Assembly: GCA_000499405.2 (NCBI GenBank)
Contig: HG738139.1
Location: 13,682,467 to 13,746,466 of the forward strand
Length of the DNA stretch: 64,000 nt
Direction: 5' to 3'
Source: Onchocerca volvulus
Lineage: Eukaryota; Nematoda; Chromadorea; Rhabditida; Onchocercidae
Position numbers and translations under genes: made by a program. This document shows positions 1-11,631 of this stretch, piece by piece; within the stretch, counting starts at the first letter, position 1, and each line of letters starts with the position of its first letter. The notes beneath the pieces were generated by a model. The model was not told the DNA's origin and searched no databases. It saw only the letters and a list, made by a program, of their open reading frames with translations.

Positions 1-139
1 TTTACATAATCCAATTTCATCTTCATCTTTGTGAGTTACTTTTTTTCTTAACTTCATTGATGTCAAATTTCTCAACAATTATGATTTCATCACTCAATAT
101 GAATAATTTCCTTTAAAATAAGGTAAAATGCCTCTTTAC

Positions 140-268
140 CTGAAATATAGTGAGTTGAACCCCGTCAGCAAGGAGAAACCCCGTATCTGGAATCAATATA
201 CGTCTGATTATAGCAGAATCATCTAGAGTTCTTTCAAGACATTGATCATCAAATGTATTCAGCGTATC
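140..268 (-). CDS. orphan internal exon of an unidentified gene (partial)
   Basis: On the minus strand a 129-nt open segment is framed by a good acceptor (T-rich tract ending CTGTAG, just above 268) and a good donor (CAG|GTAAAG at 140/139). It is exactly 43 codons in phase 0 and reads as a balanced, charged peptide containing DDQCLERTLDDSAIIRR and ILIPDTGFLLADGVQL. That composition is unlike the F/K/N/I-rich chance ORFs of this A+T-rich DNA. I do not recognise the family. The following exon would lie at or beyond the left edge of the window, and no convincing upstream exon was found in the next few kb, so only this exon is annotated. Confidence 0.5.
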
Positions 269-3200
269 CTACAGAAAAAAAAAAAATGAAATTAATTGTC
301 ATAAAATCAAAAGCAGAATTTCAAACAGAACTGGTCAGAAATTTGCGGTCTTGAAATATATAATCAAGTCAATTTTGATATATTATTGAATTCTATCCCA
401 AAGACCCCCGGTCATTGTAAAATCGAATCTTGTGGTCATGAAATAAAAATAATCAGAGAAGGCAATCAACTTTAGGGGCAAGCAAACTTTTAAAAAAGTT
501 TTTTTTTCAAATCCTTTTGCCAAACATTCCGTAATTCATTATTTGAATACGCTTTTGCTGATGCTAATTCATTCTCTATGATACTATGATACTAATCTCG
601 TCCGTTTTGTTTGAATTTTTCAAAATATTTTATTTTTGAAAACTGAATCAATGAATCATAAGCGAATTATCAGAGTGATATCATAAATTGGAAATCATTC
701 AATATCATCTGATCGGATGATAACAGAAAAAAATTGCAATATTCATTAACAGATCATTATTTACTTGATTTTACTTTTTAATTATAACATTGTAAGAGTT
801 GCTTGAAATCTTTTTCAGTAATTTATCTTCTCATTAAAAAAAAAAAAAAAAAGGAATAAATTCATACCTTACACCTATTATTCGTTATCGCTAATTATTT
901 GTTCAGTAATTGCTAGATCGGTCAGATTAGTGCCGAATAAAAACTTTACCTGTCAACTAATTATTTCATGTTTAAATTTTTTATGAAGCATTATTACTTT
1001 GGAAAATGCAATTAAAAAAAAAAAAAAGAACTGAAATTTATCGGAAAATGTAAACATTTTTTTATAGAATAGCAATGGAAGAGAAAAAATATGCTGAAAA
1101 CGAATTTTAATAAATAGATTTTTACATTTTATCAAACAAAAAAAGTTTTGAAATGCAACAATATTTGAGGTGATTAATAAATTTATTGATTGATAAATAA
1201 GTCAATTTTTGAAAAATTTCAAATTAATTTTCTAGCTAGAAAAGAAAAAAACCAAAAAGAGATATTTTCTTTGAAAAGAAATCTGTAATTTTTTTAGGTA
1301 AAAGCTTATGAAATGTTTAGTAAACATTGGCTATTTAAAGGCAAGTCAAGGTAAGCCAAGGCAACAAATCTAGTATTATTCGAAAAAAAAAAATATGAAA
1401 TATTTAGATTGCGAAAAAAATTTAGATAGACAAATTGTCAAAAGTGAATTGATCGAGTAGTCAATCAAATTTTGTCCAAACAACAAAAAATTGAATGGAA
1501 AAGTGAAAAGTTGCAATTATCAAAATTTGATAGTTTTTTAGTGTTACCAAAAAAAAAAAAAAAAAAAAAAAAATTCAATTGCTATGAACATTTTTTGTCA
1601 ATAAATAATGAAAATTTTGAGTGACAATGCCTGAAAATATTGTTCCGTATATCATAAAAATGATCTTTATAAAATATTATTTATGAAAACAAAGTTTTCC
1701 TCAAGCATAACACATATGTAGAAAGCTATTTTATCGCAATTGATAAATATTTTGAAAAAATTTTTGTTAAATTGCTTGAAAATTTCAAAGATAACATTAA
1801 TTGTAAAAGATGCGAATAAATTTTAAGGTATATTTTAAAAAAATTCTAAATTGTTCTATTTTGCATTATTATTATTTCCTGCCTTTCCATTTTCTTCTAA
1901 AATTTATTCCCGACATATAATATCGATTAATAATTAAAACTTAGCATAGAAAACATTCTTAACAAAGAGCTAAATGATATATGAAAATTTTCTTTACATA
2001 TAATTTATGAAAGAAATTTCATTTTTGACAAATCTAATTAAATTCGGTCACTTTTACTGCCATCTTAGCTTTCGAAAATTCGTTGTATTGATGAAAAATT
2101 AAATTTTTCAACTCTGTATAATTAGTATAATTATTCTTTTGTGTGATTATCGTTTTTTTTTTTTTTTTTTTCATTATTGAAGATTATTTTCCTCATCGAT
2201 TATATATGTTGCCAAAATTACAAATATAAAAATAATAAGTTAGAAGAGAACTAAATAATTTGAAGCATAAATATTTTATTTTATTAACTTAAACGAATTC
2301 AAACTGTCTAATTTCCCCCAAACAACGTAGTAATTTTGGCCACCTCACGGAATATTCCATATAATGTCAAGTTTATACTGAGATTTAAATACTAAAAATT
2401 TTTAATGAATAGATAATCGAAATTTTGATACTTCAAGATTATCGGTAGTCTTCGTAAAATTTCAAATAAGGTTACTTAATGCTATTTTGAAATGGCAAAC
2501 ATTACAAAACAATAGTTAAACAATGTAACTTATCAGAAGTTGCAAATGCTATAAACGAAACAAAAAAAAATTCAACACAAAGAAAAAAATGTATAAAAAC
2601 TAAAAATTTAACAGAACAATGAATAAAGCAAAACATATAGTACAAGATATTTTTCAATGTTTTTATGAAAATCCGGAAATATTGCCAATGAAGTACGAGC
2701 AGGCTCGTTTATGAATTCGAACATTTCGTAGTAACACCAGAAGGAGAAGAAGAAGTGTTTTTTTGCAAAAGTTGTAAATTGAAAAAATCATTATTTATTA
2801 TTTATCACTGTGAAATTATCATAATTATTTATCATATTTCTTTATCATACATTATTTATCACTATGAAATTATCATAACTATTTATCATATTTATCATGA
2901 CTATTTATCATATAAATAGCAAGAGTCATTAGAGAGAGCAAACAATTCCGCTGAACTCTTAATGCAACTAACTTTTAGTTATAACTATTTGAGAAATTTT
3001 CTACATAGAAAAAAAAAGAGAAAAAAAATAAATGCAAGAAAAAAATAAATATTTAAAATGATAATTACTGATTCTAATGTTCAAAGTTTGAAGATGCTAA
3101 CTACTGATTCTCATGTTCAAAGTTTGAAAAAATAATCCTACTAAGCAACTCTTCCATTAAGTTATAGACTATTAAATTTATAAACAAAAAAAAATCTTAA

Positions 3201-4249
3201 TCGATAGCAAAAGAGAAATGATGAGCAACTAGAAGAACGCAACAATCCAACTAACCTGTTAGAAGAATTCAAATCAAAATTGAAATCAAATAGGCAGAAA
3301 AAATTTAGAACTGTAAATCGGAATATAATTTTTTGATCAAAATGATTTTAAATTTCTTTTTTAATAACAATAAATGATATCAAAACTTTATCTTTTCTAA
3401 TGTCGCGACATATTTCTAACTAATTTATTAGTGTTGTTGCATTTGAAATATTTTACAGTAATAAATTTAAGCGGTAACATCTGTACTTCAGATTTCAAAA
3501 AATATATTATTATTTTAAGTGACTAAAATTTACTTTAATATCAGGTAATCATTGCAGTTTCTTGAATGCCAAAGAAAAGGTTTATACAAATAAATAAAGA
3601 AAACGGACTATTTCTGACATTCTTACCAAAATTGATTTATAAAGCAGCCAAAGAATCAATTCTTTCTTTAATAGCTATTATTATTTAATATTAATTTTAA
3701 TATTGAAAAAATTTTACCCAACAAGAAATTGAAGTGACCGTACAAAAAAAAAAAAAAAGTAAGAGCTTAAATTTTTCGTTCTTAAGAAAATTTCTGAGAA
3801 ATTAAGCCATGAATAAGACTAAACTTTTTTTTTTCACTGATCTATTTGCATAGCAAATTCTTATTTTATTGAATTCTTCTGAGCTTCACAGCAAATCCTC
3901 AGAATTCCCACGATTTCAACTACAGCAGAAAATCCTGGAAACAGAAATTACTGTACTTGTTCCTAAATTTTTCCAATAAATCAAGATTTTTGAATTTTAA
4001 AAAGATAACTTTGCAATGTTAACAATATTAAATTAATGAGGATATCATGATTCAGGAAGCAACTTTACATTATTAAATTATTAGAGGAACATGATACAAT
4101 TTGATAATATTATCATTGCCAAATTAATATAGGAATTTTGACCTAGGAAATTACTTGGCAATATTACATTATTGATTTAATAAATAGATAGTATGACATA
4201 TAAAGCAAATTGATAAGATTATCATTATTAAATTAGTAGAGGATTTTAT
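269..4249. other. gene-poor A+T-rich stretch
   Basis: No supported exon was found on either strand. The stretch holds many A and T runs (for example near 840, 1550 and 2155). It also holds a TTATCAT-rich imperfect repeat at about 2790-2925, and two copies of a roughly 46-nt unit around 3065-3130 sharing TGTTCAAAGTTTGAA. It may contain introns of the gene whose exon lies at 140-268. Confidence 0.6.
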
Positions 4250-4450
4250 GATACACTGGCTGGACCCGGCCACGAGAAGCGTGACTGGTCCAATTATTGT
4301 ATTTTAAATAAAATGTATGTGTTCGTTGGTTCAAAATCTTAAATTCCCAAAAGCTTTTTCCACAAACATGCGTCTCTTCTATGTAAAAACATCCGCCTAT
4401 TCGAATGCAACGCTGCTTCAAATTTTCAAATCAATCGGTAAAAAATTTGA
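4250..4450 (-). mobile_element. Helitron-type 3'-terminal remnant
   Basis: A 30-nt imperfect hairpin at 4262-4291 pairs GGACCCGGCCACG with GCGTGACTGGTCC around AGAA. Read on the minus strand it is followed by CCAGT, a near match to the CTRR|T terminus of Helitrons. The minus-strand sequence from about 4385 down to 4300 (GACGCATGTTT, then TTAAGATTTTGAA, then GAACACA) aligns with plus-strand 55.35-55.40 kb, next to the decayed Helitron helicase. On the plus strand, 4385-4440 shares TTCGAATGCAACG and its flanks with 55.25-55.31 kb. The mixed orientation suggests a rearranged or internally inverted copy. Confidence 0.5.
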
Positions 4451-4603
4451 ACGTTGCGTGGCAATGAACAACGAATATTTACATTTTCATTTATATAAAT
4501 GGACAGTCCATTATGAAAATTATTTATCCTCTTCGAGTTCAAACAATAATAAAAAGGACAAGTCAAGCAATATTTAGCAGCTATTCCTATTTTATCACAT
4601 CGA

Positions 4604-4643
<40 letters not shown>
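4604..4643. repeat. (TA)n palindrome
   Basis: A (TA)n microsatellite is flanked by ATCACTA on the left and TAGTGAT on the right, so the whole 40-nt block is a near-perfect palindrome able to form a cruciform. A second (TA)n run follows at about 4645-4662. Confidence 0.9.
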
Positions 4644-5017
4644 TTATATATATATATATATACAAGAGTAAACTAAGAAAAACATTTATGATAATGAAAT
4701 AAGATGAATCAATCAAATAAAGAATAAAGTTGGTTGAATAATCCTGGGATTTAACAAAACTATATTCTCATAAAAAGAAAACAAATTTTCGTCACATTAG
4801 ACTTATCTGTCGTTTTTACTCCTTTTTTTTTCACATGGTGAACACATCAGTGCAAATAAATAAATAATACATAAATCAAACATCAAAAAAAATATTTTTT
4901 TGAAAACAAGTATGCAAGTACACTTTACGAAAAATTTTTAATTAAATTTTCATACGATCAGAAATGTCTAAGTCCAGTTATTTTCTCTTTTTTTTTTATT
5001 TTAATCAAATTACTTAA

Positions 5018-5245
5018 TTATTTCAGTAGTGCAAAATCAATTTTTTTCATTTCCTTTATTCGTCGATAATCATAAATTCCACGGTTCTCTTTGATAAGCA
5101 AATATCCATGTTGGTCTAATTCCTCATGCCAAAGAATGAAAAAATATAGGAATTTGTTTACAAAATAAGCTATAATGAAATTATACGTAACTGAAATGAT
5201 TGCCCAAAAAATCCAATTACGTCTAAACGAACAGATGTTGCACAT
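5018..5245 (-). CDS. possible small membrane protein (75 aa)
   Basis: Uninterrupted ORF from ATG at 5245 to TAA at 5018. The N-terminal half has hydrophobic segments (about residues 12-43, containing FWAIISVTYNFIIAYF and FLYFFILW). It is followed by a hydrophilic tail rich in charged residues (HEELDQHGYLLIKENRG, then DYRRIKEMKK). Such a charged, non-repetitive tail is unusual for chance ORFs here. A perfect TGACGTCA palindrome (5246-5253) abuts the start codon. No homologue is recognised, no splice partner is evident, and it could equally be one exon of a larger gene or noise. Confidence 0.33.
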   Translation of the reverse strand: MCNICSFRRNWIFWAIISVTYNFIIAYFVNKFLYFFILWHEELDQHGYLLIKENRGIYDYRRIKEMKKIDFALLK

Positions 5246-5253
5246 TGACGTCA

Positions 5254-8200
5254 GACTTTCATTATAGTTTTAGCACAAATATTTTATTTAAAATTGTATT
5301 AACTAAGTTATTAATTTCCATTTAATACTGAAAATCTGAAAAATCATTTCTTTTTTTTATTTGATATTCGTATGATTTATTTAGAAATATATATGTTTTT
5401 TTTTGTTAGGGTTGAAAAAAATATTTAATTATATTAATTGAATTTAAAATTTAAAAAAAACTCAATTTTCAATTCAATTATTCTAGTTTTGATATACCGC
5501 AATGATTTAATTTTTTGGTTGTAAGTTATATTCATGACACCCAACAGTAATTAACATCACTGCAAAGTTTAGTCTCATATTTCCTGAAGAACAGTTCTTC
5601 ATTTTGATTGCACTAAATAGATTTTTTTTTTTTGAATTTGAACATTCCTAAATTTTTAGATAGAAGAAATGATTAATGAAATTGGATACATATGTTCATT
5701 ATTGACAAGTTTCGTTTTTAGAATACATTTATGTGAATTTGATTAATTTATTCCAAAACAGACAATCAACAAACTGAAAACATTTGTTACAAATATACTT
5801 TTGCTTCGATAATTATAACTAAATGTTTACAATAGTAATCGGTCAATTTATAATGCCTAATATTCGACACGGCTTCTGAAGTTTCATTTTCATGAAATAA
5901 TTAACAACTTTAACATCACATAAGTAAAATTGCCAAAATATTGCTGATAACAATAATTCATAATCAATCATAGAATCATTTCGCAATTCATGTCAGCTTT
6001 TAGCTCCATAAGAAAATTTATCACCTAATATTCTCTTTTGCACATTTCTAAGTATTGATTATGAAGTGAAGATATATGATTTATCAAAAATTAAATCAGA
6101 TTGTAGGAAAGATATGATTTATCAAAATTAAATCAGAATGTAGGAAATCTATCTCGTCCATTTTCCTCGTTAATGAGATGATAACGATGTTTCAGATCAA
6201 TTAATTTTAACCAATCAATATCTGCCAATGAATGTTTCCAAAAATTCGCTTGAGACTTTTAAGATTTTTCTGCCGATATCTTTCATTACGATAGCTACTA
6301 TTGGCTATTATTGTATTATGAAGTCAAATTTCAACATCATTTCAATGTAGTTGAAATTCGATTTTTTTTTTCGAAAAGAAGCAGTAGAATAAAAAATACG
6401 AAAATCTTACTCGATAGTGTAGTAAAAAGGTAAAAAGAGATAGTTTGAAAATATTTTAATCAATGGCATCAATCAATGATGGTATAACACAACATTTCGT
6501 GAAAGCAATTTTTAAAAATTTTATTTTTTTTTTTTAGGGATTGGAACTTGGTTTAGATAATTGCGTTGTATATTGAAATCCTTGATATGAAGAATTTTAT
6601 TTCCCGCAACTACGGTACACCGTGAATTAATAAAATGTCGATAATATAACTGATAATTTGGATTTCTTTTTTGATAATCAGGAAGTTATCTGTGAATTAT
6701 TGGTATTGCGAATTGATCGAGTTCGATGAAGTTCGAAGAGCGCTACTCATCGAATACCGATTAGAGCAAAGGATTGAATACCCTTACCGATCAGAACAAA
6801 GGACTGAATGAATGAATGAATCATCTTTCAAACAAGAACCCTTTTTATAGTGAAGATATTTATTATATGTGAATCTTAGTAATCACTTATAACATGTTAA
6901 CTTAACGCAAAGAGAAATAACTTTAGTACAAAGGGATTGTATTTTCTACTTTTTAATTATAGCATAATTTATAACATATTAGCATAGTGCAAAAATTATT
7001 TACTTCCTTGTCACCACAGCATAACACAATTTATAATATGTTAATTATAGCGTAAATGTCAAAAGTCTTTTACACCATGACTCTAATATAATACAAAGAT
7101 TTTTGATTATTTCGTCACACTTCTAATTCAACAAATATTTCGGTTTTCCCGATACAACAGTTCATATAAAAGCCAAGCCAAGAATATCATGAATTAAATT
7201 ATTCTTGAGTCCAACCAGTTTTTAAATCAATCCAAACGCTATTTTTGGAATTACCAATGAGTCATTCAAATTCGATCAACTTGAAAAAAAAAAGGAATTC
7301 CAACGCGCGAAATGAATTTTCCAACATTAAATAAATGAAACATTCAAAATTATCCTACAGTAATTATTCGCGGAGATTGTGATAATGAAATTCATTAACA
7401 AATATGAATAATTAAATGATAAGAAAGAAATTAATTCATATCATAAATTATATTTGTAACTTCTAAAGTGATAGATAAACTCTTATCAGTGGTATCAATA
7501 AATACAACAAGAATTCCATTGTCATTTTCAATTAAAAAAATTAAATGACTAATGTAGACTCAATTCAAATAATTCTCTAAATAAATTTAATATAAGTCTT
7601 CTGATATCATATAGTTATAATTTGTTATTAAAGGAAAACAAAATCATTTATTTATATTAATTCTAATGAGATTAATTCTTAAGCACAGTACTTGTATATT
7701 TGCAAAAAGATAGCTCGTAGCATTCATTTAAAACATCCTATTGCAAATGAAAGAACGTTGAAAAAAAATAGAAAATTGAAATTCGAGAAGGATTATTATT
7801 CAGTTGCTCACTGATTAAATTCGAATTTATTCGCAATTCTAGTCAAGAATTTAGCTTGCAAATCCTATAACTTTATCAATTATTTCCGAGAAAGAATAAG
7901 TTGTCATGCAAAAATGCAAAAAAAAGAAAATAATTAAGAAGAAAATTTTGGAAAAAAAGCTATAATATTCGTTAACAACGAATAGTCTTGTACTAATAAA
8001 CCATGTGTATATGTATTAATTTACCTACCGTACACTATGGTCAGGTATTTATTACAGATTATCACATATCATGCTGCTCTTCTTATCACCTTCTATAATT
8101 GTTACTTTTATAATTATTACTTAGCTTCTATAATTCTTACATCTTTATTTGTTTTCTTGATATTTTATCATCAGTTAATAAAAAGTTTCGCTTTGATCTT

Positions 8201-9190
8201 TGTTATGCCTTAAACTAATAATAAAAAGGCAGCGGCTAGTAACCGTAACTAAGTATTAAGCAAAGTATAGATTATTGCAGATAAAAGTGTACTTTTAATC
8301 GAGGAGAAAATAATTAATCTGTTTGGAAAATTGGTTGAAAAATATTGAACAAGGAAAGCTGAAAGTTGATATCTACAATCAATCAATAATTTGGTTATCG
8401 ATGGAAAAAGTCCATTGAAATGTTCAAATCATTAAAAAGTTGCTGTAAAAAAAAAATGTTCGCTATCATATCGAAAATTTCATTCCAGAAATTCGACTGA
8501 ACTTTTGAAAATAATTTGCGATTAATTTTCTGAGAATAAGAAAAGAAAAAAAAAACACTTCTGAGAATAATTGTCTGGCTTTTACTTTTTTTTTACCTAT
8601 TTTCCGTTCTTACAGTACCCACTGCAGAAATACTTTGAAGGACAGAAAGCGTGTTACGTGACTACTGTAAAATCGAACAACGATACTGTAAAGCAGTTTT
8701 GAAAAAAGCATACCATATGACTATGCAGAATCTGTGACGGTATTATAAATTTTGAAGGTATATCATATGATTACTGTAGAATCGGACAACGATACTTTAA
8801 AGCAATTTTGAAGAAAGGAAAGTACATTTTATGAATATTGTAGAAGATAATTATTTTATCTTTTCGTTCTTTGCATCCAATACTTAGTCAAATAATTTCA
8901 TTCATTAAACAATATAACAGGACAATTTGCATCCTGGAAGTAATTATTATCATATTATCAAATTATCCATATGGTTTGAAATAATCAATAAATTGAAATT
9001 TGACAAAAGAAAGCTGAAACATCAAATATGTCATTTAAATATTTTTATTAATTAACAAATATTACTGCTAACTTCCACAATTAGCTTATCTCAATTGGGC
9101 TCGAATCAATTATGTAGCAAATATTATAAAAGTATGTAATGGCATTCAATAATTGATTTGATATGTGTGAATAATACTAGAACAAGTAAA
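5254..9190. other. gene-poor A+T-rich stretch
   Basis: No supported exon on either strand. It contains a short direct duplication near 6065-6150 (TATGATTTATCAAAATTAAA) and near-duplicated segments at 8640-8830 sharing CATATGA and GAATCGGACAACGATACT-like sequence, but no coding signature. Confidence 0.55.
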
Positions 9191-9517
9191 TGTTACTCAT
9201 AATATTAATACACGTAAGTGTTACTCGTAATACTAATACACGTAAGTGTTACTCATAATACTAATACACGTGTTACTCATAATACTAATACACGTAAGTG
9301 TTATTCATAATACTAATACACGTGTTACTCATAATACTAATATACGTGATGTTACTCATGATACTAGTACATGTAAGTGTTACTCATAATACTAATACAC
9401 GTAAGTGTTACTCATAATACTAGTACACGCAAGTGTTACTCATAATACTAGTACACTTAAACTTTACTCATAATATCAATACACGTGTTACTCATAATAC
9501 TAATTCACGTAAGTGTT
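9191..9517. repeat. 24/28-nt minisatellite
   Basis: About a dozen tandem copies of GTTACTCATAATACTAATAC followed by ACGTAAGT (28 nt) or ACGT (24 nt). Copies differ by a few substitutions (TACTAG for TACTAA, CGCAAG for CGTAAG). At each short unit the junction becomes ACACGTGT, creating a perfect CACGTG E-box. It lies about 0.75 kb upstream of PDCD5. Confidence 0.93.
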
Positions 9518-9656
9518 AGCAATACATATCACTCACCTGTGCCGGTAGTGATATAAGTGATAACAACGTGATACCGATGTTGCTTCACTGATCACGTCAC
9601 ATTCATTTACGTACGTGATGTTCACGAGCGACAAAAACTCATTACATTTTCAAAGT

Positions 9657-9680
9657 TCGCGATCTCGGGGCGATGCGCGA
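9657..9680. promoter_or_regulatory. G+C-rich hairpin in PDCD5 upstream region
   Basis: TCGCGATC and GATGCGCGA form an imperfect stem around TCGGGGC inside a locally G+C-rich patch (about 9590-9700) that also carries ATCACGTCAC and TTACGTACGTGATG. Such G+C enrichment stands out from the surrounding DNA and suggests a promoter or boundary element. Function is inferred only. Confidence 0.35.
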
Positions 9681-9971
9681 GTTGCTACTTTCTATCAAAT
9701 AGCGAATTGCAAGGTACTTTTTTTTGGGTGAATGATTGGCTTAATTGTCAAGCCTATTTTTAGAGCTCAAATTTATCCAGTGATAAATTTGGCCATCCTT
9801 GGCTCATAATTTGACTTGGGTTATCTCTGGCCTAGTACTAGTATGAGCTAAGGTTTATTTTTTGGATAAATAAATTTGGTACCATAAGTTGTCTCTTTTT
9901 ATTACACTCTTGATAATATGTAATAGGTCAAAGTTCAGAAGAAAACTACTAAAATATACTTTAATAGATAA

Positions 9972-10148
9972 GATATGTTACGATCAGATTAAACGATTAG
10001 ATTGTTAAATTTCAAGTCAATAATAATTGATTGTTCTTTCTAATAATTGTTTAGTTTTTAATAGATATGTTACGATCAGATTATATGATTAGATTGTTAC
10101 ATTTCAAGTCAATAATAATTGATTGTTCTTTCTAATAATTGTTTAGTT
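9972..10148. repeat. 92-nt tandem duplication upstream of PDCD5
   Basis: Two adjacent copies (about 9972-10056 and 10064-10148) beginning GATATGTTACGATCAGATTA and ending TAATAATTGTTTAGTT differ at only a few positions. They end about 110 nt before the PDCD5 start and may duplicate proximal promoter sequence. Confidence 0.92.
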
Positions 10149-10261
10149 AACTGAATTATTACAGTGTTGTTTTGCCGATTATTACGTACGGTAATAATTT
10201 TTGTTAATATCAGTAATAAGGAAGATATTTTCTTTGCAGATATTTGAAAATAACGAAGAAA

Positions 10262-11631
10262 ATGGCTGACGATAAGTTGGAAAATTTGCAAGAAGTAAGA
10301 GATTCTAGTATCTTCTGATATTTTTCTTATTCTCATTGTGATTCGAATAAAAGAATTGAAAATTCCATGAAAAATTTAAATCTTTTATGAATGTTCGCAG
10401 CTCTTATGATGGATATGAGTAGTAAACAAACAGACATCTCTCAGTAGTATCATTTAGCAATTTAGTTTCATTATTTCACAATATCAAAATGTTGCAAATT
10501 CACTATTTGAAAAAAAAAAGTGATTGTTGAAAGTTCTGTTGAAATTTCAGAAAACAATGAGTGGTGGAGTAGGAAATGCTCAAGCTGAGAAAATGAAGGA
10601 AGCTGCTGAACGTGAGGAAAATATGAAAAATACCATACTTTCACAGGTTGGAAATCTTTTTATTTATTTTATCTTAGATTAAATCGGAGGCAGTCTATTC
10701 TGCTTACTGTTTTTAACATAGTTCAACATAGTTCAGGAAGTACTCATCGCAGAAAATTTCGAATCGTATCATCATCATGGTGTTTGCTCTGAGATTTCTG
10801 TTGGATTTAAAGTGTTCAACTAATTATTTTTCAATCTAAGTAAGCAATTTATTATATTGAATGTTCTGTAAGTTGTAGGTCCTTGATCAAAATGCAATGG
10901 CTCGGCTAAGCAATTTTTCTGCAGCAAAACCTGAGAAAGCTAAGATGGTGGAAAATATGATCGTACAAATGGCAAGGTAGAGTATTTTTTGCTAAAGCTC
11001 TTTTTTTCTTCTTTTTTTTCACAAGAGACTATCACAAATCAATCTTTTTCACATTTGTGATACTGCGGCTGAAAAAGATTCAAAAGTCTTTCAGTTTTAT
11101 TTCATCTCATCTTCCGAATTTGTGAAATATTCTGTTGCTTTAAAATTTGCAAATTCGCTGATATAAAGAGATATTTTTTCTGATAAGCTACAATTTTCCT
11201 TAAACCCTGGAAATGTAAACTCATTCATTCATTCCAGCGTAAATACCAGTATAACTTTTTTTCTTTTCCGGTTGTGTTAGATTCTAAGTCGTGATATAAT
11301 GATCGATAAACCATTCTAGATACCAGTCGCTGGTATAAATCTCCCAATTTTTTCAAAAGAGGTTAATTTTAAATGACCTCCGTTGCATGCTTTTTATTCA
11401 GAAGAGGACAAATAGCGGGTAAAATGGGCGATGAAACGTTAAGGCAATTGCTGAGTCGTTTTTCAGAAAGTACTCGACAAACAACAACTGTTAAAGTAGG
11501 TACCTTCTCATGCATCTTCTAAGCGGAAGTTTCACGATCTTTAATAGAAAATTCCCAGAAACTACTGAAAAATGTAAATTCATTTATAGTTCGATAGAAG
11601 ACGTGCAGCAATCGATTCCGATTCCGACTGA
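10262..11631 (+). CDS. PDCD5: programmed cell death protein 5 (PDCD5/TFAR19)
   Basis: Five exons, all joins in phase: 10262-10294, 10551-10646, 10879-10976, 11402-11495, 11590-11631, giving 120 residues (human protein 125). PDCD5 is a small, conserved three-helix protein with nuclear and cytosolic roles. It is linked to apoptosis, to TIP60/p53 and to modulation of the CCT chaperonin. The sequence shows the family landmarks: a helical, charged N-terminus ([15 protein letters not shown]), [38 protein letters not shown], and the terminal TTVK-FDRRR block followed by an acidic DSDSD end. The last exon is only 14 codons including the stop and was found by this block. A T-rich acceptor (TTTGCAG at 10239) lies 22 nt before the ATG and fits trans-splicing. 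It converges on MED18. Confidence 0.96.

Noticed and set aside
1..40. possible minus-strand exon at the extreme left edge (HKDEDEIGLCK)
   Set aside because: No pyrimidine-rich acceptor between it and the exon at 140-268, and it is cut by the window edge.
10109..10336. 75-residue minus-strand ORF overlapping the PDCD5 start
   Set aside because: It is antisense to the duplicated upstream segment and PDCD5 exon 1; composition follows the repeat and no domain is visible.
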